Assembly: GCF_964204645.1 (NCBI RefSeq) | Contig: NC_134026.1 | Location: 7,825,450-7,885,449 of the forward strand | Length of the DNA: 60,000 nucleotides | Direction of reading: 5' to 3' | From: Tubulanus polymorphus | Lineage: Eukaryota > Nemertea > Palaeonemertea > Tubulaniformes > Tubulanidae | Part shown: positions 8,605-20,677 of the stretch, piece by piece | Numbering within the stretch: the first letter of the stretch is position 1 | Layout: each line of letters begins with the position of its first letter | The notes under the pieces: generated by a model | The model's database searches: none | Told to the model about the DNA's origin: nothing | The model's input: the letters and a program-made list of their open reading frames with translations, nothing else | Made by a program: the position numbers and the translations under genes

Positions 8605-10329
8605 CAAAGCTTTCTCTCCGTAAGAAGGCTGTTTCTAACTTTTTGATTACATAATTGAAAGAATAATCTCAAAAAGCGACATGTCAAATGATCAATACAT
8701 TTGATTTTGTGATAGTTAATGAAATAATACTTAGTTTTCTATTCTATCTTCCTTGGACTTTTTTCTGTGGCCAATTTTTCCTTGGCCATTTTTCCTACAA
8801 TCCTTTGGGAGAGCCCTCCAGGAGAAGTTCAGCAATTTCTCAGCATTTTTGTCTTAGACTTGTTAGTTCCCAAAAAAGGGTATTTTTGATACTTTCCAAT
8901 CTTAAAAATTGTTTTGAAAGAGCGACATATGCAACGTATCATAAGTGAGAAAATAGCTGCAAACTTTGCATTTTAATAGAACGATAAGGTTTGTTTCAGT
9001 GGATTATCCTGCTCGTAGTAACAACCTATTCATACATAATCGAACCCCTGGTGCTCTTTTATTGCGATAAATATCAGTCCCATAAAAATAGTTTCTCTAA
9101 TCTGTAAGCTGTGGTAGGTTAAATAAACGGAGCTACATTTACACATTTTTTTTAATCGATGGTAGATCTTCTGACTGGTGGAAGCGATAAGGGACCTCGA
9201 GTTGTCGTGTGCCGTCTCAACAAGTCGCCATAATTACGTCGACATATCGCGTCAAGTCGATATGAATATGTCGACATATCGTGACGTTTTCACGACATAT
9301 TTCGTTTTGTCAACCATAATCCGATACTTAGATACCGTAGTAACCAGTTTATGCGCGTGTTTTTAAATGTGTTAATGGCTGTGCACTACCGTATATTCAA
9401 TTTCTTTAAAAGGGTTATTGGAAAGAGTTTATTTTACTATTCGGCTCCTACTCTTTTCAATGAACTACCTTTTTAACATAGGAAACTCTCCATCTATTAG
9501 TAAATTTTCTTTCAATAAACGTCCATATCGTGATTTTTATATAACTAAATATATTTGAATTTGGCAAATATCAGTTGGACTCGAACCCAATACATCCTCT
9601 CTTGCCATTGTCCGGTTGCCTGGTGTAAAAGAATCGCATCTGCTTTATTCATCTGCGAACTGCATCTAATCTTATCAGGCGCTCTGTAACCTACGAGCAA
9701 AACAATCTCTTACAGTTCGGAATATCAGTGCCTCGTTCAAAACTGGGATCAAGGGTATGGGGTAGGACCAACTAAATCAATGAACCAAAAGGATGAGATG
9801 GAAAATCATCCGTATATAAATCTCTAACACGCTTTTCAAGTTGTATGAAGTAACATCTACAAATAAATCATTTGTATGAGATTTATTTCTAACAGAGCGA
9901 ATAGAAAATCGAATTCCAAAAATCTAACACAATTCACTCAATAGATTTTGTGAAAGATTATTATTTGGTGAAATATCAATATTATTAAGTGAAAACATGA
10001 TTTATTCGTCTTTATATATTTCATTTAATTTGTATTTATGATTTTCATAAAAAACTAATTTATATATCTATGTACTAGACGTACGAGTAAGAATCCAAGA
10101 ATTCTTACTTTCTTGGAAGATTCAATTAGAAAAACATTATAATTGAATAAGTTAGTATTATTAAAGAAACTTATTGTTTTTTTTATTGTTTTTTATTGAA
10201 TCTATTCAATTCTAAATTTCTTTACGTTTGACTAGAAATCAACTAGAAAAACTTTCTTGAATAAGTTAGTATCACTCTTGTATTATTCTAGTTTAATATA
10301 AAGTATTAAAATATCATATGAATATAGAT

Positions 10330-10633
10330 TTATAAAATAAAATCATTTAATTCGTGAACATATCTATGATTTCTTAAACTCTTATCATATCAATATTTCT
10401 TATTGCATATTTCATAACACTTAATATTATTCAATCTATCTGAAATATAATTGATATTATTCTTTAATTCGGCGTATCTAATTTTACAGTTATCAATCAA
10501 AGTAATTCTAACAGCTGTTTTAATGAGTAAATTGAAAATGAAACCATTCAAGAAAGCATTATAATCAACTTTTAATGCGCTCTTGATTTTTATATATTAG
10601 ATGTAATATTTCTAATATCCTATAGTCACTCAT
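10330..10633 (-). pseudogene. Virus-like block frame E, copy 2
   Basis: Same frameshifted arrangement as in copy 1, with an added lesion: in the zinc-finger part an arginine codon AGA has become TGA near 10400, between the cysteine pair and the histidine pair. It cannot make the full finger. Confidence 0.5.
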
Positions 10634-10637
10634 CTAA

Positions 10638-10862
10638 TTATTCGATTAATTTACTAATCTGATTCAATAACTTTTTATTTTTATTTTTATGATTTCCATT
10701 TAACTTCTTTAATTTCTTACTTAATATCATATTTTCATTCATCAGATCTTTACTGATATTCTCATAATAAAAACATAATGCAGCCAATATTACACCTCCA
10801 GCAACTAAATAATGTTTTAAATCACTTTTTCCAGTTGGAATGCTGAAATTATTCTCATCCAT
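10638..10862 (-). CDS. Virus-like block frame D, copy 2 (74 aa)
   Basis: ATG at 10862. Same single hydrophobic segment and lysine/asparagine-rich tail as the copy at 4027-4242, but keeping a C-terminus ending ISKLIE that is probably the original one, since the next frame begins a few bases beyond its stop. Substitutions are Y to N at residue 5 and Y to C in the hydrophobic segment. Confidence 0.5.
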   Translation of the reverse strand: MDENNFSIPTGKSDLKHYLVAGGVILAALCFYYENISKDLMNENMILSKKLKKLNGNHKNKNKKLLNQISKLIE

Positions 10863-10962
10863 TTATTTAAGAAAGAAAAATAAAAGATTGATAAGTAATT
10901 TGAAAATATTAATATACTATATATTGGAAATTTTCCAATTACTCATACAGCTTTATCTTATT

Positions 10963-11115
10963 TCAAAATATAGAGTTATTATTCTTTCCATAATTGATAT
11001 GTTTAATTGTCTGATAATGTTTTGATTTATGTGATTTTAAATATTTGCCTCCACAATAACAATACACTTTCTCATTAGGATTAAACTTTTTAAATTCATC
11101 ATCTAAATTACACAT
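10963..11115 (-). CDS. Virus-like block frame C, copy 2 (50 aa)
   Basis: Predicted protein identical to the copy at 4343-4495, with the CYCGGKY motif and the C-terminal histidine pair. An intact frame in both copies could mean recent duplication rather than selection, since the surrounding noncoding DNA is also very similar. Confidence 0.5.
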   Translation of the reverse strand: MCNLDDEFKKFNPNEKVYCYCGGKYLKSHKSKHYQTIKHINYGKNNNSIF

Positions 11116-11198
11116 TGAATTCCAATATTTGATGAATTTTCATTATAGATGATTTGTTTATTATCAAAATTTAAATAAAATAGTTGTCGTTTTTCAAT

Positions 11199-11291
11199 TC
11201 ATAAGTCTATATCATTGTAACCTTTAGAAAGTATTAAATCGTCATTTCTTTCATTAAAAGGAATTTCAAGAATATTTACAATTTTATTCAT
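11199..11291 (-). pseudogene. Virus-like block frame B, copy 2
   Basis: 30 codons from ATG at 11291 to TGA at 11199-11201; the same frame remains open beyond the stop to about 11100, close to the frame C start. This copy keeps the 7 bases missing from copy 1. Confidence 0.45.
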
Positions 11292-11351
11292 CTAAATTAC
11301 CTTCATAATTTAAAACTGTATTAAATACTTTAGGATTTTTGACGCCATTAT

Positions 11352-11546
11352 CTAAAAAGTATCTATAAGTTCAGTAATTAAATATGTTTCATCTAATGAT
11401 ATTTGATTAATTACAGTAATATTATCAATTCTATGTTGTCTTCCATACACTAAATTTGTTGCTAAGATATAATTTTTAATGTTAAATAATGAAAATAAGT
11501 TATTAGTTTCTTTTATTTCGATTTCAAATTTAGTTTCTTCTTCTTC
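11352..11546 (-). pseudogene. Virus-like block frame A, copy 2, 5'-deleted
   Basis: The open stretch matches frame A of copy 1 but the start codon and first codons are gone: at 11546 the sequence passes directly into MITE sequence (CCGGTGGTTAA). The stop is at 11352-11354. Confidence 0.45.
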
Positions 11547-12052
11547 CGGTGGTTAAAGTTCCTTAACCAGTGGTTAAAACCTTTATCCACTGGTTAGCCT
11601 CTTTTTCATTTGCCCAGCCTCACTCTGAAATTGGTCCCTCATATCATCAAAATGCAGTCTGTTTTGATTAATAATGGTAAGAAAATTTTAAAAGCCAATT
11701 TTACAGAAAAATATTGCAATGCTTGGTTGAAATGTTATATTCTAGCGTGACTTCTACATCTGTGGCCCCTTGCGTAAAAGTTGATCAGCTATAAAGTTTA
11801 TCCCATCTCTTTTCAAGACGCAATCTTTCTCTTAAACATTCATCCGAAAATTGATTTAGATGCTCGAATCACTGTAGATTTACTCTGTTGTAGCCGAATG
11901 CAGGCAGTAAAAAACTACGCTGGCCATTTTAACCACTGGTTAAGAACTTAACATCCATAGCCCCATGGGTCATAACTTTAAACAATGGTTAGGGTAAATT
12001 TTTGAGCAACCCGATCAAACCGACGGTTAACCAACCTTTGAGCAACCGGCCC
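11547..12052 (-). mobile_element. GGGCCGGTTGC-type MITE, truncated copy
   Basis: Right terminus TTTGAGCAACCGGCCC followed by CTG, as in the complete copy's CWG target site. The left terminus was lost in the deletion that fused it to the virus-like block. 12053-12530 is receptor 3' module DNA without a gene. Confidence 0.8.
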
Positions 12053-12894
12053 CTGCATGCTTACTCGAGTGCGATAACCATTATAATTACATTTGCTAAA
12101 ATGTTGGCTATAAGATAACAATCGGGTAAGTACGGTGGTAACAATGGACTTAGATTGTCACTAGGTTGACCAACTTTTTGAGCAACTGCAGCTCCGAACA
12201 TAAATGACCGACAAAGAGTGGAAGATTATGTCGGTGAGGTCTAATGAAAACATGGCATTATTCTGTAAAATGATGTTTTCTCGGAATGTAGGAAAAATGG
12301 CCGAGGTATTCACCTATGGGAAATAAATGGCCAAGGTAATTCATGAGATGAAACTAACTACTGGCCAAGTCCAATATGCAGCATTATAGTGCAGAGCTCA
12401 GACCACTATTCCAAAATCTTGTATATCCTATAGTAAAAACAAGAAATTCGAGATTTTAGTTCATATCTAAGCGCATAGATTCAGGGGAAATCCTGCTTAT
12501 GGCTCATGGCCACGCATTGAAGTGGTTTTTTTGTAAAAGAATCGCATCTGCTTTATTCATCTGCGAACTGCATCTAATCTTATCAGGCGCTCTGTAACCT
12601 AGAACAATCTCTTACAGCTCGGAATATCAGTGCTTCGTTCAAAACTGGGATCAAGGGTATGGGGTAGGACCAACTAAATCAATGAACCAAAAGGATGAGA
12701 TGGAAAATCATCCGTATATAAATATCTAACACGCTTTTCAAGTTGTATGAAGTAACAGCTACAAATAAATCATTTGTATAAGATTAATTTTTAACAGAGC
12801 GAATAGAAAATCGATTATTAATCGAAGCCAATTTTATAGAAAAAGATTGCAATGCTTGGTTGAAAGGTTATATTCTAGCGTGACTTTTTTGATG

Positions 12895-13082
12895 ATAAAA
12901 ATATAACTTTATTTTCCCTCGAATTACAACACGAATATATACATACAAAGTTATATAAAAGAATACAAGGGTACTGTTATATATAAGTGTCATCATGGAC
13001 GCATAGACTAGTGTTAAGCTCTAGTCTATACGTCCATGGTGATATTCATGTTGTAATAAAAGGGCAGGGTCTTGGACATCTG
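12895..13082 (-). mobile_element. LINE 3'-end fragment (inverted)
   Basis: Reverse complement matches the last ~180 bp of the LINE ending at 43686, including the CATGGACG...CTAG hairpin and the GAAAATAAAGTTAT tail. It interrupts a MITE with AAGT on both sides, a probable short target duplication. The same insertion is present at 37976-38175, so it predates the inverted duplication. Confidence 0.8.
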
Positions 13083-13391
13083 TGAAATATCTTTACTTCT
13101 ACATCTGTGGTTCCTCGCGTAAAAGTTCAGCTAAAAAGTTTATCCCATCTCTTTCAAAACGCAATCTTTCTCTTAAACATTCATCCGAAAATTGATTTAG
13201 ATGCTCGAATCACTGTAGATTTACTCTGTTGTAGCCGAATGCAGGCAGTAAAAAACTACGCTGGCCATTTTAACCACTGGTTAAGAACTTAACATAGTCC
13301 CATGGGTCGTTTAACTTTAAACTATGGTTAGGGTAAATTTTTGAGCAACCCGATCAAACCGACGGTTAACCAACCTTTGAGCAACCGGCCC
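13083..13391 (-). mobile_element. GGGCCGGTTGC-type MITE, part split by the LINE fragment
   Basis: Ends AACCGGCCC plus CTG. The portion beyond the LINE fragment continues at about 12840-12893. The open frame at 13107-13292 lies wholly inside this repeat and is not a gene. 13392-13870 is receptor 3' module DNA. Confidence 0.75.
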
Positions 13392-13887
13392 CTGCATGCT
13401 AACTCGCGTGCACAGTAACCATTATTACATTTGCTAAAATGTTGGCTAAAGAAAACTATCGGGTAAGTACGGTGGTAACAATGGACTTAGATTCTCACTA
13501 GGTTGACCAACTTTTTGAGCAACTGCAGCTCCGAACATAAATGACCGACAAAGATTGGAAGATTGTGTCGGTGAGGTCTAATGAAAACATGGCATTATTC
13601 TGTAGAATGATGTTTTGTCGGAATGTAGGATAAATGGCCGAGGTATTCACATATGGGAAATAAATGGCCAAGGAAATTCATGAGATGAAACTAGCTACTG
13701 GCCAAGTCCAATATGCAGCTTTATAGTGCAGAGCTCAGACCACTATTCCAAAATCTTGTATATTCTATAGTAAAAACAAGAAATTCGAGAGTTTTGTTCA
13801 TATCTAAGCGCATAGATTCAGGGGAAATCCTGCTTATGGCTCATAGGCCAGCATCTTAGCTACGCGAAACAAATTTGTAATAAATGG

Positions 13888-14835
13888 TTATTTTACTGAA
13901 TTTCTACAGCGGATTTTCATACAGAAATATTCACGAATTTCTCGTCCCAATAAAAGATATATGTAGAAATTTACCACGTAGTTGCAAACATGGAATTGTG
14001 TGAAAATGTCATATAGAAAATATTTTTGTTCGGTTGAGATTGGTAAAAATACAGTAATAGTGGATGGAAGTGTAAATATTGCAAATGCGAGTGAAACTGT
14101 TATGAGCATTATTGTTGTACGTTTCGATTTCGTAGTTTTCTGATCAGATGAAACCATTTTTGAACCTCTGAATAACTGAAATATTATAACAACATTTGAA
14201 ATTATTATAAATGTTAACGGTAGATTGTACGCGTAGATAACAAATATGGAGAAATATGTTATTTGGTCGATTAATATATAGTAACATCCGAACGTTGGAT
14301 CCTTAAAATAGATCGAAAAAGTTGGTAGGAGATTTAGAACCAGTATATTCACTGAGATAATTGTCAACATAGCAAATCTAGCGAATCTTGGTGTACATAC
14401 CAAACGAGATGTGAACGGGAAGAGCACAACTGCCGCACGTTCTAGGGATATTGCTACTATTAACCACGAACTATTGGCATGTGTAAGTGCCATTACAAAT
14501 TCATAGATTTGACAACTGAGCACTGAATTTATGATAAATATAGGACCATATTTTACATGTAAGAGAACAAACTGTGAAACAGGCATTAGTGTATAATTGA
14601 GACAGTTCAAGGAATCGCAAACCGACAAAACGATAAGATAGTTAGCATAAGATAAACTGCGGAATCTGCGGCTCATCATCATCAGGAAAGCAGCTGAATT
14701 CCCGAAGGCCCCGAACAGAAACAAGACAGGCAGAACGACCAATGACACTGTTAGATAGGTTCCAGATCTGTCCACCACAGACATGAGAACGATGTAACTG
14801 TAAGTTCGACTGGTTTGAATCTGAGTTGAATTCAT
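13888..14835 (-). CDS. Rhodopsin-type GPCR 2 of the ERA family (315 aa)
   Basis: Closest to GPCR 1 and GPCR 5, differing mainly in TM3 (VMALTHANSS) and TM4-TM5. The start is the ATG at 14835 beginning MNSTQIQTSRTY, which aligns with all paralogs. The frame stays open 43 codons further upstream to 14964, but that part translates the 19-bp leader repeats and has no ATG. E-R-A, the TM3-ECL2 cysteine pair, FTLP and NFxxY are all present. ICL3 is essentially unchanged from the other copies. Confidence 0.9.
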   Translation of the reverse strand: MNSTQIQTSRTYSYIVLMSVVDRSGTYLTVSLVVLPVLFLFGAFGNSAAFLMMMSRRFRSLSYANYLIVLSVCDSLNCLNYTLMPVSQFVLLHVKYGPIFIINSVLSCQIYEFVMALTHANSSWLIVAISLERAAVVLFPFTSRLVCTPRFARFAMLTIISVNILVLNLLPTFSIYFKDPTFGCYYILIDQITYFSIFVIYAYNLPLTFIIISNVVIIFQLFRGSKMVSSDQKTTKSKRTTIMLITVSLAFAIFTLPSTITVFLPISTEQKYFLYDIFTQFHVCNYVVNFYIYLLLGREIREYFCMKIRCRNSVK

Positions 14836-15257
14836 GATGCACGAGGAACCTATGAGTGTGTACTGACTGTTTGAGAGTGTACTGACTGTCTGAGAGTGTA
14901 CTGACTGTCTGAAAGTGTGCTGACTGTCTGAGAGTGTACTGACTGTCTGAGAATGTTCTGGCACTGGCCGTATCTTCTCGTGTATTGGAAAAATTGATTT
15001 AACTTTAGTGCAAGGAAATCATTTAAGTCTTTATTACAGTATCAATTTATTATCAAGATTTATTGTTAACAACAAAAAGAAAATCAATTCTTAGAAATCT
15101 AATACAATTTAGACTCGGATAATGTCTATTATCATGAATACAAATATAACGAAATATCAATATTCGTTGCACTAAAATTCATTTTATGGTGAGATCTATA
15201 TGGTAAAACATCTTGCTTGCACAAATTCAATTTGTTCTGAGTGACGACAGAATGATA
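14836..15257 (-). promoter_or_regulatory. Receptor leader with 19-bp repeats (GPCR 2)
   Basis: About six 19-bp repeats (CAGACAGTCAGTACACTCT type) lie at 14853-14960 directly upstream of the start codon, followed outward by the GAGAAGATACGG motif and the AT-rich leader part. The repeat happens to have no stop in the three forward frames, which creates a false N-terminal extension. Confidence 0.6.
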
Positions 15258-16372
15258 TCACAAAGCTTTCTCTCAGTAAGAAGGCTGTTTCTAACTTTTT
15301 GATTACATAATTCAAAGAATAATCTCAAAAAGCGACATGTCAAATGATCAATACATTTGATTTTGTGATAGTTAATGAAATAATACTTAGTTTTCTATTC
15401 TATCTTCCATGAATTTTTTTCTTTGGCCAATTTTTCCTTGGCCATTTTTCCTACAATCCTTTGGGAGAGCCCTCCAGGAGAAGTTCTGCAATTTCTCAGC
15501 ATTTTATCTTAGACTTGTTAGTTCTCGAAAAAGGGTCTTTCTGATACTCTCGAATCTTAAAAAAAGAAAGAGCGACATATGCAACGTATCATAAGTAAGA
15601 AAAATAGCTGCAAACTTTTCATTTTATAATAGAACGATAAGGTTTGTTTCAGTAGATTATCCTGCTCGTAGTAACAACATTTGTACATAATCGAACCCCT
15701 GGTGCTCTTTTATTGCGATAAATGTCAGTCCAATAAAAATAGTTTCTCTAATCTTTAAGCTGTGGTAGGTTAAATAAACGGAGCTACATTCACACATTTT
15801 TTTCAATCGCTGACTGGTGGAAGAGGTTATTTTACTATTCGGTTCCTACTCCTTTCAATGAACTACCTTTTTAACATAGGAAACTCTCCATCTATTGGAA
15901 ACTTTTCTTTCAATAAACGTCTATCGTGATTAATTTTTAAATAACTAAATATATTTGAATTTGGCATATATCAGTTGGACTCGAACCCAATACATCCTCT
16001 CTTGCCAGTGTCCAGTTGCCTGGTGTAAAAGAATCGCATCTGCTTTATTCATCTGCGAACTGCATCTAATCTTATCAGGCGCTCTGTAACCTAGAACAAT
16101 CTCTTACAGCTGGGAATATCAGTGCTTCGTTCAAAACTGGAATCAAGGGTATGGGGTAGGACCAACTAAATCAAGCAGCAAAAGGATGAAATGGAAAATC
16201 ATCCGTATATAAATCTCTAACACGCTTTTCAAGTTGTATGAAGTAACAGCTACAAATAAATCATTTGTATAAGATTAATTTTTAACAGAGCGAATAGAAA
16301 ATCGAATTCCAAAAATCTAACACAGTTCACTCAATAGATTTTGTGAAAGATTATTACTTGGTGAAATATCAA
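15258..16372. repeat. Segmental duplication unit 3, truncated
   Basis: Begins with the same CACAAAGCTTTCTC motif as units 1 and 2 and follows them through the SINE-like module, with a deletion removing the GTCGACATATCG repeat near 15820. Homology stops after GTGAAATATCAA near 16372, just where the virus-like block would begin. No receptor and no gene. Confidence 0.85.
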
Positions 16373-16675
16373 ACTAATTAGATTCAAGAATTCATTGTAA
16401 ATCGTGAAATTTCTTATAGCAAAGCATCTGTACTGGTTGGAAAATGTCTATCCATTCTTTCTATACAGGGCATGCCACAGGTCACAATAGTATCAGTTAA
16501 TTATTCAACTACCTAATACAAAGGTCGGTAGCTAGGAAATCTTGAAAAATCGCCTGGTGGGGAAGTTTACCTGCATGAATATTTGCGGATTTTTACCCAG
16601 GGGATTTTTATTAAGGGAATTTTTACCCACATTCCATAAATACGCAGAGAGATTATGAGTTATCAAGGGCAGTGT

Positions 16676-17000
16676 TTTGAAAGCCTCGATTCAAACCTGG
16701 TACCCCCTGCATGATAAACCGACCGTGCGTCACAATCACTACACCACAATATTGTAGCGACGGAAAAGTTTTGAAGATGAAATGATGGCATATTTTGTCA
16801 AAAGTTACGAGACGAGGTATTTTCCTGAGCAATAGGACACCTGTGTCCGGGTGCCATTTGACCATGCCCATCCTCCCACGGCAGGTATTCGAACCGATGC
16901 CATCGCTACACTCAGCCACGGCACGAACTCGTACCGTGCAATCTCGATGCCATCAGGTTCGAATCCCTGCCGGGGGTGGATGGACCATGCCCTAGACGCA
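16676..17000. repeat. Head-to-head tRNA-like / SINE-like sequences
   Basis: About 16860-16906 and 16947-16993 form an inverted repeat, each arm containing GGTTCGAATNCC, a B-box match. Minus strand near 16918 has TGGCTGAGTGTAG (A-box-like), but A and B boxes are too close for a normal tRNA. A further minus-strand piece at 16680-16755 has TGGTGTAGTGATTG and GGTTTGAATCG at about tRNA spacing. Probably degenerate tRNA-derived SINEs; no intact cloverleaf. The open frames here are not genes. Confidence 0.45.
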
Positions 17001-19815
17001 TCGGTGTAGATATATGTACATTAACGTTATATATGTCGTTCCTTCGTCATCTTAAGTTGGGCCGCGCAGCTGCGTGTGGTGAACCTATAGCGGCGCGTGC
17101 CGGCTGAACTCGAGACCCGGAATTTCTAAAATTCCCCGTTATCACCGCAAACAATAGAAATCCCATTAAAAACCATCTGATCGCAAACACGACATCTGTT
17201 CACACGAAACCATGAACACCTGGCCCTATAGGACGAGGACCTATAGAACGACGAGGACCTATAGATGTTCCGGTGAATTTGGTAATTCTATGCATGAACA
17301 AAAGAACGACAGCGCACGCGACTATTGTAAACCCAACAGCCGGCACGAGGCAGCTTGTGACAATGCCACGCGTATATCACCTGGCCCGCTGTTCCGCCGA
17401 CACCCAAATTATCTTTGTTCCCTTCCTGGTTTGGGGGTTGTATATCCTACACTATGCGGGTTTCGCATGTTTAGACCCGCAGCTAAAACAAATTCTCAGT
17501 ATTTGTTTTTATTCCGACGTCTATAGGCGAAAAAACAGATTGATGAATACGATTTTTTTCTGAAACTGAATTCATAACTTTCTTCTTCATTTTCTTACGT
17601 ATCTATATTAATTATCTACTAAGTAACGTATATAACACATTAAAATACAACCACAAATGCAATAATTGATTGTAATTGTAAGTCGTTATCTGCTGAGAAA
17701 AAACGGAACCACTTATTACTCAAGAGTTAAAACATGGAAATGAACTGCTTTTAATCCTACGGTCACGCTTAACCTCAACAATTCATCATCGGCCCTAATC
17801 ATAAATACTTTATCAGTTACAACACGAAGTTATAACTTCAATCTCGTAATGGCGTTGATACTCGGGTCCATCGCCATAGAAACCGCCCGGTCTCAACTCG
17901 TATTGAGCTACCAGCACCGCCTTGGTGCTTGAAATTTCAGAATACAAATAAACGAAGCTTAAACGAAACTTTGTAAAATACTTGCATAACGCTTTTGGGA
18001 GATCATCACATTCATATAAATATTCGTGTTTAAGTTATTAAGAATATTGGAACTGTTTTGATCGCTTTAAAATCACTTTAATAGTAGTTTATTCTTCATC
18101 AAAGTGTGTACTACACTTGTATGACAGATAATCAAAATTACAAATCTTCACATCGTGGGATTTAGAAAAATGTGACAGAATTATTAATTAGTGTTAATTT
18201 ACAGATAGTGTCGAGTGAGACCATGTGTACAGTGTGTTATACCCTCTAGGGGTAACACACAGGTGGCCCCCTGACAGACCACGTGACAAACACACACGCG
18301 CCATCACTTCCTTCCTGTTAATATTTCACGGTTCTATATCGAGGCTGCGATAATGACTAACTATTGTCTAGTAAAGAACCACTGCCGGTAAAACTTTCAA
18401 ACAATGGAGCGACTCGTGCCCGGCGCTCACAGCTGTTCGATCGCACCTCCTACAATACCGAGAGGGCTCATACGGGCTTAGTGTGGGCTCACACGGGTCC
18501 GATATCAAATATTGGGCGAGGCAGGTCTATCCGCCATGAATATGATAGAACAATAGGGCCGTCTTCACATTCCATATTTTTTCAGGATTCGAACCCAATT
18601 CGAAATCCATTACATACGCTTTGAATAGATTATATACGACCTTCGAAGGTCAGCGCTTTCTTGCGATAAACGTAAACCGGTTAGCCGTAAAAATCCCGTA
18701 GGTAAAAATCCCCAAAATTGATATATTCATACCGTACGGTGTATTAATATCACGAGCATACAAATTATTGCTACACATTAACAGTTCATTATTACTAAAT
18801 TTATAGGCCTTCTAAAAGTTATCGTACAGCTCAAATATATCGCAAGTTAAAAAGAGTTCATCGTACAATTCAAATCATTGCATACACTACGTAGTAGCTT
18901 GAATTTCAAATTAAAAGTTCATTATTTCTAACAATTAAATCGCATCGCGCAGTGAAATATACCCCAACTTAAAAAGATTCCACAACTCAAAAATATTCCA
19001 TTTCGAATTTAAGAATAGTAAAATGTTAATTAGAATTCTAACAATTTACTAGTTCTAAGAATTTATTTAAGAATTTATCGCAACGAAAGTGCTCATGGCA
19101 AATTTCAAATATATTGTGGTTTTATTGCAAATGACTAGAATTGGAGAAATATCTTGCTTTGAAATGTTCTTCACCAAGTGGGGATTTCAATGGGATTTTA
19201 CACAGGGATTTTTTTACTTCTACACCTACGTAAACCTCACGCTGCTACGGTATAAACATAATCCCCAAGATCGCGAAGGAAACCTGCCCCTAGAATGGAT
19301 AAAAACGTTTCTGTTGCATTCATGAGTGTTCTATGTAATGTTGGAATGTAATTCAAATGAAATATATATTCGATTTTCTATGAAAATATGAATGGTTCAG
19401 GAAAATCTGAATCTCGTAGCTTTTCGTGAATATATGAGATTCGTGAATATTGAAAACAACAATAAATGAAAAATGTTGTAGTAAATTAGCAGTTTCGCTG
19501 TAAATCAGTCTGCTAATTGTAACATCGACGGCACCTGCGCGCGCTGCTTGTTTTACACACCCCCAGTGCTGGTGACACTATGACGTCACCAAACTGTCAC
19601 CAAACTGCGTCGTTGTTTAGATATTAGTTACGATAATTAATTATTGATTGATCAGAAAAGATGACCGACCGTCGTCCAAGACTGAATAATTCAATATGTA
19701 TATTTATACTATTGATAAATATTAAATGAAGGTTTAAACAGTAACTAGGGCGTCGCCACAATAACACAGCGTACATGCCCGCACATTGTGTGCGTTTAAA
19801 AATCAATTTAATCTC
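17001..19815. other. Intergenic, no supported gene
   Basis: More GC-balanced, non-duplicated DNA. Short open frames at 17212-17563, 18364-18624 and 19089-19325 show no recognisable domain and have low-complexity or skewed composition. Visible structure: a small direct repeat of GACGAGGACCTATAGA at about 17229-17264, and a near-palindrome of two GTGTTA...GGGTA arms at 18233-18262. Confidence 0.5.
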
Positions 19816-19819
19816 ATAA

Positions 19820-20010
19820 ATTCCATACACTTGTAAAAGCTGAAACCAGTTCCACAGTTCTGGATCTGGTTGAACGGTTCTGGACTCTGTTCCACTCTGC
19901 ATCAGTTTCACAGTTTTGGATCCAGTTCCACAGTCGTAGATCCAGCTCCCTCGTTCACGACCCACTTTCACGGTTGCGGAAGGGCCCTGAGAACTGTGGT
20001 ACTGGGGTCC
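19820..20010. repeat. Degenerate GGATCCAGTTCCACAGT repeats
   Basis: At least five imperfect copies of a GGATCCAGTTCCACAGTT motif in both orientations. The same motif forms the ends of the small inverted-repeat elements at 25934-26032 and 27734-27844, so this is probably a nest of degraded MITE ends. Confidence 0.5.
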
Positions 20011-20677
20011 AGTTTAGAAACAGATTTTTAATCCACTCTTGAGAATGGTTTTTTAGGATAAAACCGAAAATTCGAGGTTTTCATAAATAGTTTTGACGTT
20101 TTAAAATCTCTTTCGAAATTGTGATTGTGGGACTCATATTTCAGATTTTTAATGCACTGCATATCAATCTGGGACCAAGTGATGGAATCATTTCTATCAT
20201 TATTGTCGGGGCCGTGGCTCTAGACGTTCAATTACGTTAAACGCGGCCGCACAACGTTTCCATAAGCGTTTGGTACACACAACGCTATCGCTGATGACAA
20301 ATATAATAATTATCCACGTTATCTGAATCGGTTGCTAGGATACGCGTTACAGACAGTATCCCGTAGGATACCCGGATGATGGGGAAGACCTAGAAAATAT
20401 CGATTCAAAGCTTGAGTGTTAGTGGCTAGATTATGGAACATATGGTGGGTTTGTGACGAACGTCCAGCCCATGAGCCCGTGAGAGCCCTCATGGGTTAGG
20501 TCGGCGCTATCGAGGGCTTTGTTTAGATAAAGAGCCGGCACGCGTCTGGCGCGCGAGTCTCGAGGTTTATGGGGCACAAAGGATTCGCTATTGTAATTGA
20601 GCAGATTAAAAGTGACAATGTATTGTCGAGCCGAGGCGAGTGCCGAGAACAAAGGGGACCCGGGATCGAGTCGTGAG

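Larger units (their letters stand above)
10000..11546 (-). mobile_element. AT-rich virus-like gene block, copy 2
   Basis: Copy of 3360-5040 lacking the upstream end. Frames D and C are intact; A is 5'-deleted; B and E each have an internal stop. The lesions differ from copy 1, which shows independent decay after the tandem duplication. Confidence 0.6.
8605..15257. repeat. Segmental duplication unit 2 (~6.65 kb)
   Basis: Tandem copy of unit 1 with the same order of modules. It lacks the 150-bp hairpin (a deletion joins 11546 directly to MITE sequence) and has an extra internal rearrangement at 12530-13391: a second SINE-like module, an inverted LINE 3' fragment and a second MITE copy. 8605-10000 contains no gene. 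Confidence 0.9.

Noticed and set aside
14836-14964. N-terminal extension of GPCR 2 (and 44932-45048 for GPCR 5)
   Set aside because: No ATG upstream of the aligned start; the extension translates 19-bp leader repeats that lack stops in these frames.
17212-17563. Two overlapping open frames of about 100 codons
   Set aside because: No domain, both frames equally open, local direct repeats inside.
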